A program made the position numbers and the translations under genes. Under the pieces are notes generated by a model. The model was not told the DNA's origin. It ran no database searches and saw only the letters and a program-made list of their open reading frames with translations. Positions 8,251 to 15,273 of a DNA stretch of 64,000 nt are shown in pieces (position 1 is the first letter of the stretch; each line of letters opens with the position of its first letter). Source of the DNA: Agromyces sp. H66 (lineage in GTDB: Bacteria; Actinomycetota; Actinomycetes; Actinomycetales; Microbacteriaceae); assembly GCF_004959775.1 (NCBI RefSeq), contig NZ_SJZG01000009.1, positions 1-64,000 on the forward strand. Reading direction: 5' to 3'.

Positions 8251-11200
8251 TCAGCGCAACGCGCCCGCGCGGTACGCCGCCTCGGTGCGCGTGGCCGCAC
8301 CGAGCTTGCGCAGGATCGCCGACACGTGCACGCTCGCGGTCTTGCCGCTGATGAAGAGGCGCTCGCCGATCTGCCGGTTGCTGAGACCCTCGGCGATGAG
8401 CTCGAGCACCTGCCGCTCGCGCGCGGTGAGCTCGGCGGCGGCCGCGGCGTCGTCGGAGGCCACGGAGTCCGCGATGCCGCCCGCCGGGGCGACGAGTCCG
8501 GCGCCGCCGCCGACGCCGTCGATGGCGATGCCGGCCGCCGACGCGACCCGGAGGATGCGGTCGCGCACGGCCTTCACTCCGCCCGACTCGGCGACGTCGA
8601 ACGCCGCCTGCAGCGAGGCTCGCGCGCCCGAGCGGTCGGCCGCGGCGAGCTCGGCTTCGCCCTGCCGCAGCAGCGCATAGGGGGCGAGGAAGCCCGGCGC
8701 GCTCGGCGCCGCCGTGGCCGCCACGGCGTTTCGCCAGGCCTCGACGCCGGTGCCCGCGACACCGGCGCCCGCACCCTCGGATGCCTCGGCGAGCTCGGCT
8801 TCGAACATGGCCGTCCACATCGGGGCCGTCGGCCAGAACGCGAGCCGCTCGAGCAGCGCGCGGAACTCGGGCACGGCGGCCTCGACGTCGTCGCCGACGA
8901 CTTCGGTCACGGCGCCGGGGCGGGCGCGCACGGCGGCCACGACCCGAGCCGCCGCCCAGAGGAACGGTTCCGCGTAGCCGGGCAACGGAAGCTGCTCCTC
9001 GTCGAGAATGGCCCGCGCCTCCCGCCACGCGCCGGGCAGGTCGTCGTTGGCGAGCGCGAGCTCGATCGCGAGGCGACCCGAACCGAGTCGCGCCTGCATC
9101 TCGACCTTCATGACGTTCACGATCGTCGTGCGGACGCTGCGGTAGAGCTCGGTGGCCGCGGCCGTATCGCCCTGCCAGAGCAGGGACCAGATCTTGCTGC
9201 GCAGCAGGTAGACCGCGAACGGCGTGGGTGGATCGAGCGCGAGCGCGCGATCGCCGAGCTCCCTGGCACGCTCCCACTCGCCGAGCGCGAGCAACGGTTC
9301 GACGGCGTTGGAGGCGAGGATGACGCCCGAGGTGCGCTCGAGGCCCCGCAGGCGCGACTGGGCGAGGCCCTCCTCGGCGAGGCGCACCGCCTCGTGGTGG
9401 TTGCCGATCAGGTGGTGCAGGTCGGACGCGTTGACCCAGTACTTGAGCAGTGCGTTGCCGTCGCCGTCGGCGAGCACCCGGGCATGCTCGAGGAGCTCGA
9501 GGCCGTGCTCGATCTCGCCGAGCGTGGCGCGGCTGCCCGCCGCGATGTTCTGCGTGATCGACATGTACCGTGCCGACCCGATCGCGGTTGCGACCTCGAG
9601 GCCACGCTCCGCGATCTCGAGGGATTCCTCCATGCGGCCGTCGATCATGAGACGGCCCGCCAGGGCCGCGAGCATCGTGGCGCGCAAGTCGCTCGGACCG
9701 ACGTCGCCCCTCGCGTCGAGCGCGGCGAGCGCCTGCTCGAGCACCTCGATCGACCCGGGCCTGCCGACGTTCGCCAGGTAGATGCCCTTGTCTCGAAGCA
9801 GACGTGGGTAGCTCGGATCGTCGTGCGGGCACTCCGCGAGCGCGGCCTTCACGAGCGCGAGGCCGCGCTCGCCCTCGCCGGCGTTGCGGAGGTGGGAGGC
9901 GGTGCGGCCCATGAGCTCGAGCTTGCTCATGCCCGCAGCCGCGACCGGGTCGGGGACGACGTCCCACAGGCCGAGTGCGCGTTCGCCGAGCTGCGCCGCG
10001 GTCGCGTACGCGGCCGAGGCGCGTGCCTCGCGCATCGCCTGCATCGTGGCCGGGAAGGCGCGCGCGGAATCGTGCGCGCCGAGCCAGTGGAACGAGATCT
10101 CGGCGGCGAGCCGCCGTGTGCCGGCGGCCGCCGCGGCCTCGTACGCCTCGGCGTAACGGGCGTGGAACCGCGCACGTTCCCCGGGCAGCAGGTCGGCGAG
10201 GATGGCCTCGCGCACGAGCGCGTGCCGGAACGCGTAGTCGTCGCCGTCGATCACGAGGACTCCGGTGAGCACACTCTCGCGCGCGGACTGGTCGAGCTCG
10301 TCGGCGGTGCCGGCGTACACGGCGGAGAGCATCGAGTGCGAGACGCGCACGCCGCCGATGGAGATGAGGCGGAGCATCTCCTGCGCCGGCTCGGACAGCC
10401 GCTCGTAGCGGGCGAGCAGCAGTTCGCGCAGCGTGTCGGGCACGTCGCCCTCGTCGCGGCACCCGTCGATGCCGACGAGCTCCTCGACGAAGAAGGGCAC
10501 GCCGTCGCTGCGGCGGAACACCGCGTCGAGCACGCTCTCGCTGGGGACAGCGTCGACGATGAGCGACTTCGCCAGCTTTCGCACCTGGGCGCGCGAGAGC
10601 CGACCGAGATCACGGCGCTCGACCCATCGGTCGCGCTCGGCCTCGGAGAGGAAGGCGCGGACCGGATGCCCCCTGGTCACGTCCTCGGTGCGATAGCTGA
10701 GCACCGTCAGCACCCTGCTCGAGCCGAGGGCGCGCATGAGGAAGCGGAGCAGGGCGAGCGTCGCCGCATCGATCCAGTGCACGTCCTCGATGACGAAGAC
10801 GATCGGTCGCTCGCGTGAGAAGGTCTCGAGGAGCACGGCGATGGCTTCGTGCAGCTGGCCGGTGGCGGCGCCCGCGTCGGCCTTCGCGACGGGCGGCACG
10901 GACGCGGCGTCGGGCGGTCCGAGTTCGGGCAGCAGCGCGATGAAGGCGGCACGGCCGGGACCGACGGCATCGAGCACGCGCTCGGCGCCCTCCTCGGCGA
11001 CGAGCGCACGGAGGGCGGCCTTCACGGGCGCGTACGGCGCCGCCACGTCGCCGAGGTCGACGCACTGCCCGGCGAGCAGGCGCACGTCGGACGGAAGGCC
11101 GGCTTCGAACTCGCGGATGAGCCGCGTCTTGCCGATGCCCGCCTCACCGCCGATGATGACGGTGAAGGGCGCACCCGCACGAACCTCGCCGAGTCGCTCG

Positions 11201-11259
11201 TGCAGCATCGCGAGGTCGGCGTCCCGACCGATCATGGCCGGCGCTGACGTGGTCACCAT
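8251..11259 (-). CDS. Large ATP-binding LuxR family regulator (LAL type)
   Basis: The product is about 1002 aa. It opens with MIGRDADLAMLHERL and a Walker A GGEAGIGKT at about residues 38-46, a Walker B-like VFVIEDVHWID, then a long TPR-like helical region, and ends with a LuxR helix-turn-helix (LTARERQVLELIAEGLSNRQ, then KTASVHVSAILRKLG). This order defines LAL regulators such as MalT relatives: ATP and an inducer are sensed by the N-terminal and helical parts, and DNA is bound by the last 65 residues. I use the ATG at 11259; an upstream in-frame ATG at 11322 would add 21 residues without homology. Targets are unknown; the 62-aa gene upstream may be co-transcribed. Confidence 0.9.
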   Translation of the reverse strand: MVTTSAPAMIGRDADLAMLHERLGEVRAGAPFTVIIGGEAGIGKTRLIREFEAGLPSDVRLLAGQCVDLGDVAAPYAPVKAALRALVAEEGAERVLDAVGPGRAAFIALLPELGPPDAASVPPVAKADAGAATGQLHEAIAVLLETFSRERPIVFVIEDVHWIDAATLALLRFLMRALGSSRVLTVLSYRTEDVTRGHPVRAFLSEAERDRWVERRDLGRLSRAQVRKLAKSLIVDAVPSESVLDAVFRRSDGVPFFVEELVGIDGCRDEGDVPDTLRELLLARYERLSEPAQEMLRLISIGGVRVSHSMLSAVYAGTADELDQSARESVLTGVLVIDGDDYAFRHALVREAILADLLPGERARFHARYAEAYEAAAAAGTRRLAAEISFHWLGAHDSARAFPATMQAMREARASAAYATAAQLGERALGLWDVVPDPVAAAGMSKLELMGRTASHLRNAGEGERGLALVKAALAECPHDDPSYPRLLRDKGIYLANVGRPGSIEVLEQALAALDARGDVGPSDLRATMLAALAGRLMIDGRMEESLEIAERGLEVATAIGSARYMSITQNIAAGSRATLGEIEHGLELLEHARVLADGDGNALLKYWVNASDLHHLIGNHHEAVRLAEEGLAQSRLRGLERTSGVILASNAVEPLLALGEWERARELGDRALALDPPTPFAVYLLRSKIWSLLWQGDTAAATELYRSVRTTIVNVMKVEMQARLGSGRLAIELALANDDLPGAWREARAILDEEQLPLPGYAEPFLWAAARVVAAVRARPGAVTEVVGDDVEAAVPEFRALLERLAFWPTAPMWTAMFEAELAEASEGAGAGVAGTGVEAWRNAVAATAAPSAPGFLAPYALLRQGEAELAAADRSGARASLQAAFDVAESGGVKAVRDRILRVASAAGIAIDGVGGGAGLVAPAGGIADSVASDDAAAAAELTARERQVLELIAEGLSNRQIGERLFISGKTASVHVSAILRKLGAATRTEAAYRAGALR

Positions 11260-11318
11260 CCCATGGTGCCACTCACCGCCGACACCCCGCACGGGTGCGC
11301 CCGCCGCGACCGCGGAAC

Positions 11319-11507
11319 TCACCGGAGGAGGGCGAGGCGCGGGGCGCGGCGATGGCTGCGGTGGCGCTCCGGAGTCGCCGTGGACGACGTCCCGGCGTCG
11401 TCCACGGCGCGCTCGTCGGCGCGCATCCGCAGGCCGATCTCGTGCTCGGCGGCGCGCACGTCGGTCTTGTACGTCCCGAGTGCGATGAAGTCGGCCGAGT
11501 ACTGCAT
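11319..11507 (-). CDS. 62-aa protein of unknown function
   Basis: A near-perfect AGGAGG lies just upstream of the ATG at 11507, which is the main support for translation. The product begins MQYSADFIALGTYKTDVRAA and ends in a basic tail rich in Arg and His. No domain is recognised. It stops 59 bases before the LAL regulator start on the same strand and may form a leader gene of that transcript. The basic C-terminus could be low-complexity sequence rather than a folded region. Confidence 0.55.
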   Translation of the reverse strand: MQYSADFIALGTYKTDVRAAEHEIGLRMRADERAVDDAGTSSTATPERHRSHRRAPRLALLR

Positions 11508-11718
11508 GGTTCCTCCTGAGTTGTCCGATACGTCCGACCGGATACCTCGAGCGTGCTCGCTAAGGCACCCGGCGTTCATCGGGCGATCGCCCTATTTCGG
11601 GCAGATCTCGTCTCGAGCACCTGAGGTGCCCTGATCCGCCCGGGCGGCAGGGGCCCGGGCGTGCCGAACGACGGATTCGTCGATCGGGAGGCGCGGTCGT
11701 TCGTCGGGTCGTGTGGGC

Positions 11719-11829
11719 TCAGCGCAGCACGGTGGGCGTACGGCCGTAGCCGTCACGCCGGAACTGCACGAGCGCGGTCGTGATCGCCGTGGCGGCGAGC
11801 AGTCCGAGCACGAGCATGGTCGCGAACAT
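11719..11829 (-). CDS. 36-aa single-pass membrane peptide
   Basis: The peptide MFATMLVLGLLAATAITTAL plus a short charged tail (FRRDGYGRTPTVLR) forms one membrane helix. AAGGAGGTG is six to seven bases upstream of the ATG at 11829, a stronger site than most genes in the window have. It begins 17 bases after the PNPOx-like gene ends on the same strand, so the two are probably co-transcribed. Function unknown; short membrane peptides of this type are commonly missed in annotation. Confidence 0.6.
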   Translation of the reverse strand: MFATMLVLGLLAATAITTALVQFRRDGYGRTPTVLR

Positions 11830-11846
11830 CTCGCACCTCCTTTCCA

Positions 11847-12581
11847 TCAGGGAAGTCTGTCCCCGCCCGGGGCGCCGGTCGTCAGTGCGACCACGGAATT
11901 CCGGGTCGGGGTCGGCCCGCCCGAGGAACGGGTCATGAGTGCGACCACGGAGTCGGGGATCGGTGTCCCCTCGGGCGTGAGCGCCGACGCACTGGGCGGG
12001 CCCCAACTGCGCACGAGCGGCACCACCCCGGCCCAGGCCGTGTGGTCCTCGCCGTCGTCGGGTTCTTCGGATGCCCCGCCCGCGCGGGCCTTCATGACCA
12101 CGTCGTCGAGGGCGAGCCGGAGCACGCGCGTCGCCGCGGTCTCCTTGCGGGTCGTGCCGCGCACCTCGGCGGGCCGGCCGGGCATGAGCCGGTCGGACAG
12201 CGCGATCAGCGCGGCATCCGTCTCGTCGGCGGGGACCGTCTCGAGCACGCCGTAGACGACCGCGCTGCGGTAGTTCATCGAGCTGTCGAAGAGGGAGCGG
12301 GCGTAGACGAGCCCGTCGAGGGCCGTGACGGAGAAGGCGACGGTCGCGCGGGTCGCGGCGGCGCGCAGCGCGAATCCGCCGCCCGTCGAGCCGTGCATGA
12401 GCACGTGGTGGCCGACGTGCGCATAGGCCATCGGCACGATGACGGGCTCGCCGTCCACGACCGCGGCGAGGTGGCCGACGAGCTCGTCGTCGAGCAGCGC
12501 GAAGAGGTCGAAGCGGTCGGTGGTCTGCCGCTCGGGCATTCGGCGGACGCGTCGGGGGGCAGTGGTGTTCGTCGTGGTCAC
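11847..12581 (-). CDS. Pyridoxamine 5'-phosphate oxidase-like flavin/heme protein
   Basis: The 244-aa product has the split beta-barrel signature of the PNPOx-like family: a VGHLAAVVDGEPVIVPMAYAHVG stretch (given here in parts: VGHLAAV, then PVIVPMAYAHVG), HGSTGGGFALRAA and an SVTALDGLVYARSLFDSSMNYRS-like segment ending SMNYRSAVVYG. Such proteins bind FMN, F420 or heme; cofactor is not readable here. I chose the GTG at 12581 because the upstream in-frame sequence overlaps the divergent gene. It lies head-to-head with a MocR/PdxR-type regulator, which makes it that regulator's likely target and hints at a role in vitamin B6 metabolism. The C-terminal 40 residues are low-complexity. Confidence 0.85.
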   Translation of the reverse strand: MTTTNTTAPRRVRRMPERQTTDRFDLFALLDDELVGHLAAVVDGEPVIVPMAYAHVGHHVLMHGSTGGGFALRAAATRATVAFSVTALDGLVYARSLFDSSMNYRSAVVYGVLETVPADETDAALIALSDRLMPGRPAEVRGTTRKETAATRVLRLALDDVVMKARAGGASEEPDDGEDHTAWAGVVPLVRSWGPPSASALTPEGTPIPDSVVALMTRSSGGPTPTRNSVVALTTGAPGGDRLP

Positions 12582-12601
12582 GCTGCTAGTCTCACGAACA
12601 C

Positions 12602-12648
12602 ACTGGTTCGCCGAGGAGTCCAGTTCCTGCAAGTTCTGGCAGTCCAGT
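12602..12648. promoter_or_regulatory. Putative MocR/PdxR operator: one inverted and two direct repeats
   Basis: The divergent gap holds AGTCCAGT at 12617-12624 and again at 12641-12648, 24 bases apart. An inverted copy, ACTGG, is at 12602-12606. Between the direct repeats CTGC and GCAG form a further small dyad. MocR/PdxR proteins are known to bind sets of direct repeats plus an inverted copy, so this fits, but the motif itself is read by eye only. Confidence 0.5.
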
Positions 12649-12666
12649 CGATCACTCGGAGGGCAC

Positions 12667-14217
12667 ATGGACGGCACCATCCTCGCCATCGATCGCAGCG
12701 CCGACCTGCCATTGGGCGTGCAACTCGTCGAGGGGCTCCGGCGCGGCATCCTCGGCGGTGCACTGCGCCCCGGAGACGCGGTGCCGTCGACGCGCTCGCT
12801 CGCGTCGGAGCTCGGCGTCTCGCGCAGCGCGGTCGTCGCCGCCTACGAACAGCTCGCGGGCGAGGGCTACCTCGAACTGCGACAGGGCGCGCCGACCCGC
12901 GTCGCCGAACTCGCCGAGATCGACGCCGACGCCGACCTCGACGCCGACGTCGACGCATCGAGTCGTCACGGATGGCGGCCACCGGGCCGGGCGACCCGGC
13001 CACCCGTGACGACTCGGCGGCCGGAAGCGGCACCGGCGGAACCGCGCATCGACCTGGTGCCCGGCAGGCCCTCCACCGCCCGCATCGACACCCGGGCGTG
13101 GCGGTCGGCCTGGCGCCACGCCGCGACGCTCGAGATCCCGTCCGACTCCCCGCCGCTGCTGGGCGTACGACGCCTCCGCGAGGAGATCGCCGACCACCTG
13201 CGCCAGGCCCGCGGGGTCGCCTGCGACGCCGACGACGTGGTCGTCACGGCGGGCACCAGCGAGGCGGTCGCGCTCGTGGCATCCGCGCTGCTCATGCTCG
13301 GCGACCGCGACCGCGACGGCGACCGCGACGACTGCGACGACTGCGACGGCGTCACCGTGGCGGTCGAGCACCCCGGCTACCCGTCGGCGCGGCGCACGAT
13401 CGAACGGCACGGCGCGCGCACCGTACCCGTGCCCGTCGACGCCGATGGGCTCCGCGTCGACGTGCTGCGACGGATGCCACGGGCGCCGCAGGCGGTCATG
13501 GTCACGCCGAGCCACCAGTACCCCCTCGGCGGACGCCTTCCCGTCTCGGCACGGCTCGCGCTGGTCGAGTGGGCGCACGAGCACGGCGCCATCGTCATCG
13601 AGGACGACTACGACAGCGAGTTCCGCCATCTGGGTCCGCCGCTGCCGGCGCTCGCGTCGCTCGACGGCGCGAACGTCGTGCTCGTCGGCAGCTTCTCGAA
13701 GATCCTCACGCCCTGGCTGCGACTCGGGTACCTCGTGCTGCCCGCGAGCGCGGCGTTCCGCGACGCCGTCGCCGAACTCCGGGACGACGAGCCCGGACCG
13801 GTCGCCGGAGTGGTGCAGGATGCCGCGGCCGCCCTGCTCGCGAGCGGAGCCGTGCGCCGGCACATCGCGGCGACGCGACGCGAGTACGCGCATCGCCGCC
13901 GGCTCGTCATCGAGGCGCTCGACGGCATCCCGCACGCGCCGCTCTCGGGACTCGACGGCGGGCTGCACGCCGTGGTCCGGCTCCCCGATCACGGCGCGGT
14001 CGAGGCCGTGCTGGCGCGACTCACCGACGCGGGGGTCGCGGTCGCCACCCTCGCGGAATACTCCGCCGTGCCCGGCGAGACCGAGCCGGGAATCGTGTTC
14101 GGATACGCCGGCGCGAGCGACACGCAGCTGGCGGAGGCGCTCGCGCTCATCCGGGCGGTGATCCGTGACCTGACACTCCTGTGGACACCGGATGCCCCGG
14201 GGCCGCCGGATCGCTAG
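12667..14217 (+). CDS. pdxR: MocR/PdxR-type regulator: GntR winged helix fused to aminotransferase domain
   Basis: The product (516 aa) has an N-terminal GntR domain (LVEGLRRGILGGALRPGDAV, then SLASELGVSRSAVVAAYEQL) to about residue 75, a linker of Asp/Ala repeats, and a fold-type I aminotransferase domain from about 130. The PLP-binding lysine is K345 in SFSKILTP. In MocR regulators PLP binding replaces catalysis and tunes DNA binding. GGAGGG precedes the ATG at 12667. It is divergent from a PNPOx-like gene, the classic arrangement for PdxR control of B6 genes, although no pdxST is present here. The Asp-rich DRDRDGDRDDCDDCD insertion near residue 217 is unusual. The symbol is an inference from context. 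Confidence 0.85.
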   Translation: MDGTILAIDRSADLPLGVQLVEGLRRGILGGALRPGDAVPSTRSLASELGVSRSAVVAAYEQLAGEGYLELRQGAPTRVAELAEIDADADLDADVDASSRHGWRPPGRATRPPVTTRRPEAAPAEPRIDLVPGRPSTARIDTRAWRSAWRHAATLEIPSDSPPLLGVRRLREEIADHLRQARGVACDADDVVVTAGTSEAVALVASALLMLGDRDRDGDRDDCDDCDGVTVAVEHPGYPSARRTIERHGARTVPVPVDADGLRVDVLRRMPRAPQAVMVTPSHQYPLGGRLPVSARLALVEWAHEHGAIVIEDDYDSEFRHLGPPLPALASLDGANVVLVGSFSKILTPWLRLGYLVLPASAAFRDAVAELRDDEPGPVAGVVQDAAAALLASGAVRRHIAATRREYAHRRRLVIEALDGIPHAPLSGLDGGLHAVVRLPDHGAVEAVLARLTDAGVAVATLAEYSAVPGETEPGIVFGYAGASDTQLAEALALIRAVIRDLTLLWTPDAPGPPDR

Positions 14218-14269
14218 GCTGGCGCGACCGGCGCTCCGACGGGTGCCGGCACATCGATGGGGAGGCTCG

Positions 14270-14731
14270 ATGGAGCGTGGCTCGAGCATGGTGGCGGCAT
14301 CCGCTGGACTCACGGCCCTGCTGCTGAGCGGATGCACCGCGGCTCCCCCGCCCACGCCGGCGACGATCACCGTCACCGCAACGGTCACGGCGACGCCCAC
14401 GCCCACCCCAACGCCCGAGGCGGCGCCGCCACCGCCTCCCCCGGCGGCGCCGGCGCCCGAGCCCGTGCCGAACGCGCCGGCGCCGGTCGTCGAGTGGGGT
14501 CCGGCCTTCGACACGGGTGCGCGGCCCGGCGCCACCGGCACCCCCGTGCTCGACGCCGACGGGGTGCCCGCGAGCTACACGGTCGTCGAGGGCGACAGCT
14601 TCTTCGACATCGCGCAGCGCTTCGAGCTGCCGCAGCAGCAGCTCCTGCGCATGAACCCGCAGGTGCACGACTTCGGCGAGACGGTCTACATCGGCGACGT
14701 CATCAACCTCGACTGGACGAAGACGGGCTAG
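14270..14731 (+). CDS. LysM-domain lipoprotein
   Basis: The 153-aa product has a lipobox LLLSGC with lipidation at Cys22, a Pro/Thr/Ala-rich linker (residues 25-75) typical of wall-spanning stalks, and a C-terminal LysM domain at about 104-150 (YTVVEGDSFFDIAQRF, LLRMNPQV, VYIGDVINL). It should be anchored to the outer face of the membrane and bind peptidoglycan. GGGGAGG lies upstream of the ATG at 14270. The next gene begins six bases after its stop. Confidence 0.88.
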   Translation: MERGSSMVAASAGLTALLLSGCTAAPPPTPATITVTATVTATPTPTPTPEAAPPPPPPAAPAPEPVPNAPAPVVEWGPAFDTGARPGATGTPVLDADGVPASYTVVEGDSFFDIAQRFELPQQQLLRMNPQVHDFGETVYIGDVINLDWTKTG

Positions 14732-14736
14732 GCCGC

Positions 14737-15135
14737 ATGGATGCCGCGACCACGATCGTCACCATCGAGCCCTGGAGCCCCTGGCCGCTCGCCATCCCGG
14801 CGGTCGTCGTCATCGCATCGACCATGGCCTCGGTCGTCGGCACTCGCTTCCGATCCCGGCCGATGCGGGAGGCCGGGTACACCGGGTTCGTCGTCGGCGC
14901 CCTCGCGATCGTCTGGATGACGTGGTCGCTGTCGGGCATCTGGGATACCGGTGCGCGGCGGGAGGCGTTCGCCGCCGCGGGCTACGAGTCGCCGACCTTC
15001 TCGGGCAGCACCGACGTATCGGCCGGCGAACTGCCCCCGCTCGCGTGGCAGGCCGTCCGCGACGGCGAACGCGTGCGCGGCGTGCTGCGACCCCTCGGCG
15101 GCGACCGGTGGGAGATCCGCGAGACGGGCGGCTGA
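14737..15135 (+). CDS. Two-helix membrane protein of unknown function
   Basis: The 132-aa product has two hydrophobic segments (about residues 17-35 and 48-68) and a hydrophilic C-terminal half ending DGERVRGVLRPLGGDRWEIR. No family is recognised. It starts five bases after the LysM lipoprotein gene and is probably in the same transcript, suggesting an envelope role. No strong ribosome binding site is present; coupling to the upstream gene would explain that. Confidence 0.65.
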   Translation: MDAATTIVTIEPWSPWPLAIPAVVVIASTMASVVGTRFRSRPMREAGYTGFVVGALAIVWMTWSLSGIWDTGARREAFAAAGYESPTFSGSTDVSAGELPPLAWQAVRDGERVRGVLRPLGGDRWEIRETGG

Positions 15136-15143
15136 CCGGCCCT

Positions 15144-15202
15144 GCGCCACTTGTGCGCCCGCCGCGCCACACGAACGGGCGCAGCGGGCGGCGACGTGGC
15201 GC
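15144..15202. repeat. Nested intergenic palindrome, family C copy 1
   Basis: Outer arms GCGCCAC (15144-15150) and GTGGCGC (15196-15202) enclose inner arms TGCGCCCG (15154-15161) and CGGGCGCA (15176-15183). The opening TGCGCCACNNGTGCGC is shared with the element at 38261. It follows the end of the LysM operon and may terminate it. Confidence 0.6.
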
Positions 15203-15261
15203 GGCATCCGACCGGACGACGCTCGCGCGGACTCCGCGACCGGAAACCTCGGGCGGAGGCG

Positions 15262-15273
15262 TAGCGTGGATGC
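15262..15273 (+). promoter_or_regulatory. Leaderless -10 box for the oligopeptidase B gene
   Basis: TAGCGT at 15262-15267 is followed by six bases and GTG at 15274. This supports the GTG start over the out-of-frame ATG at 15270. Confidence 0.5.

Noticed and set aside
8176-10818. 880-codon plus-strand frame opposite the LAL regulator gene
   Set aside because: Its residue make-up is Arg/Gly/Glu-rich without motifs; the minus strand encodes a clear AAA plus LuxR protein.
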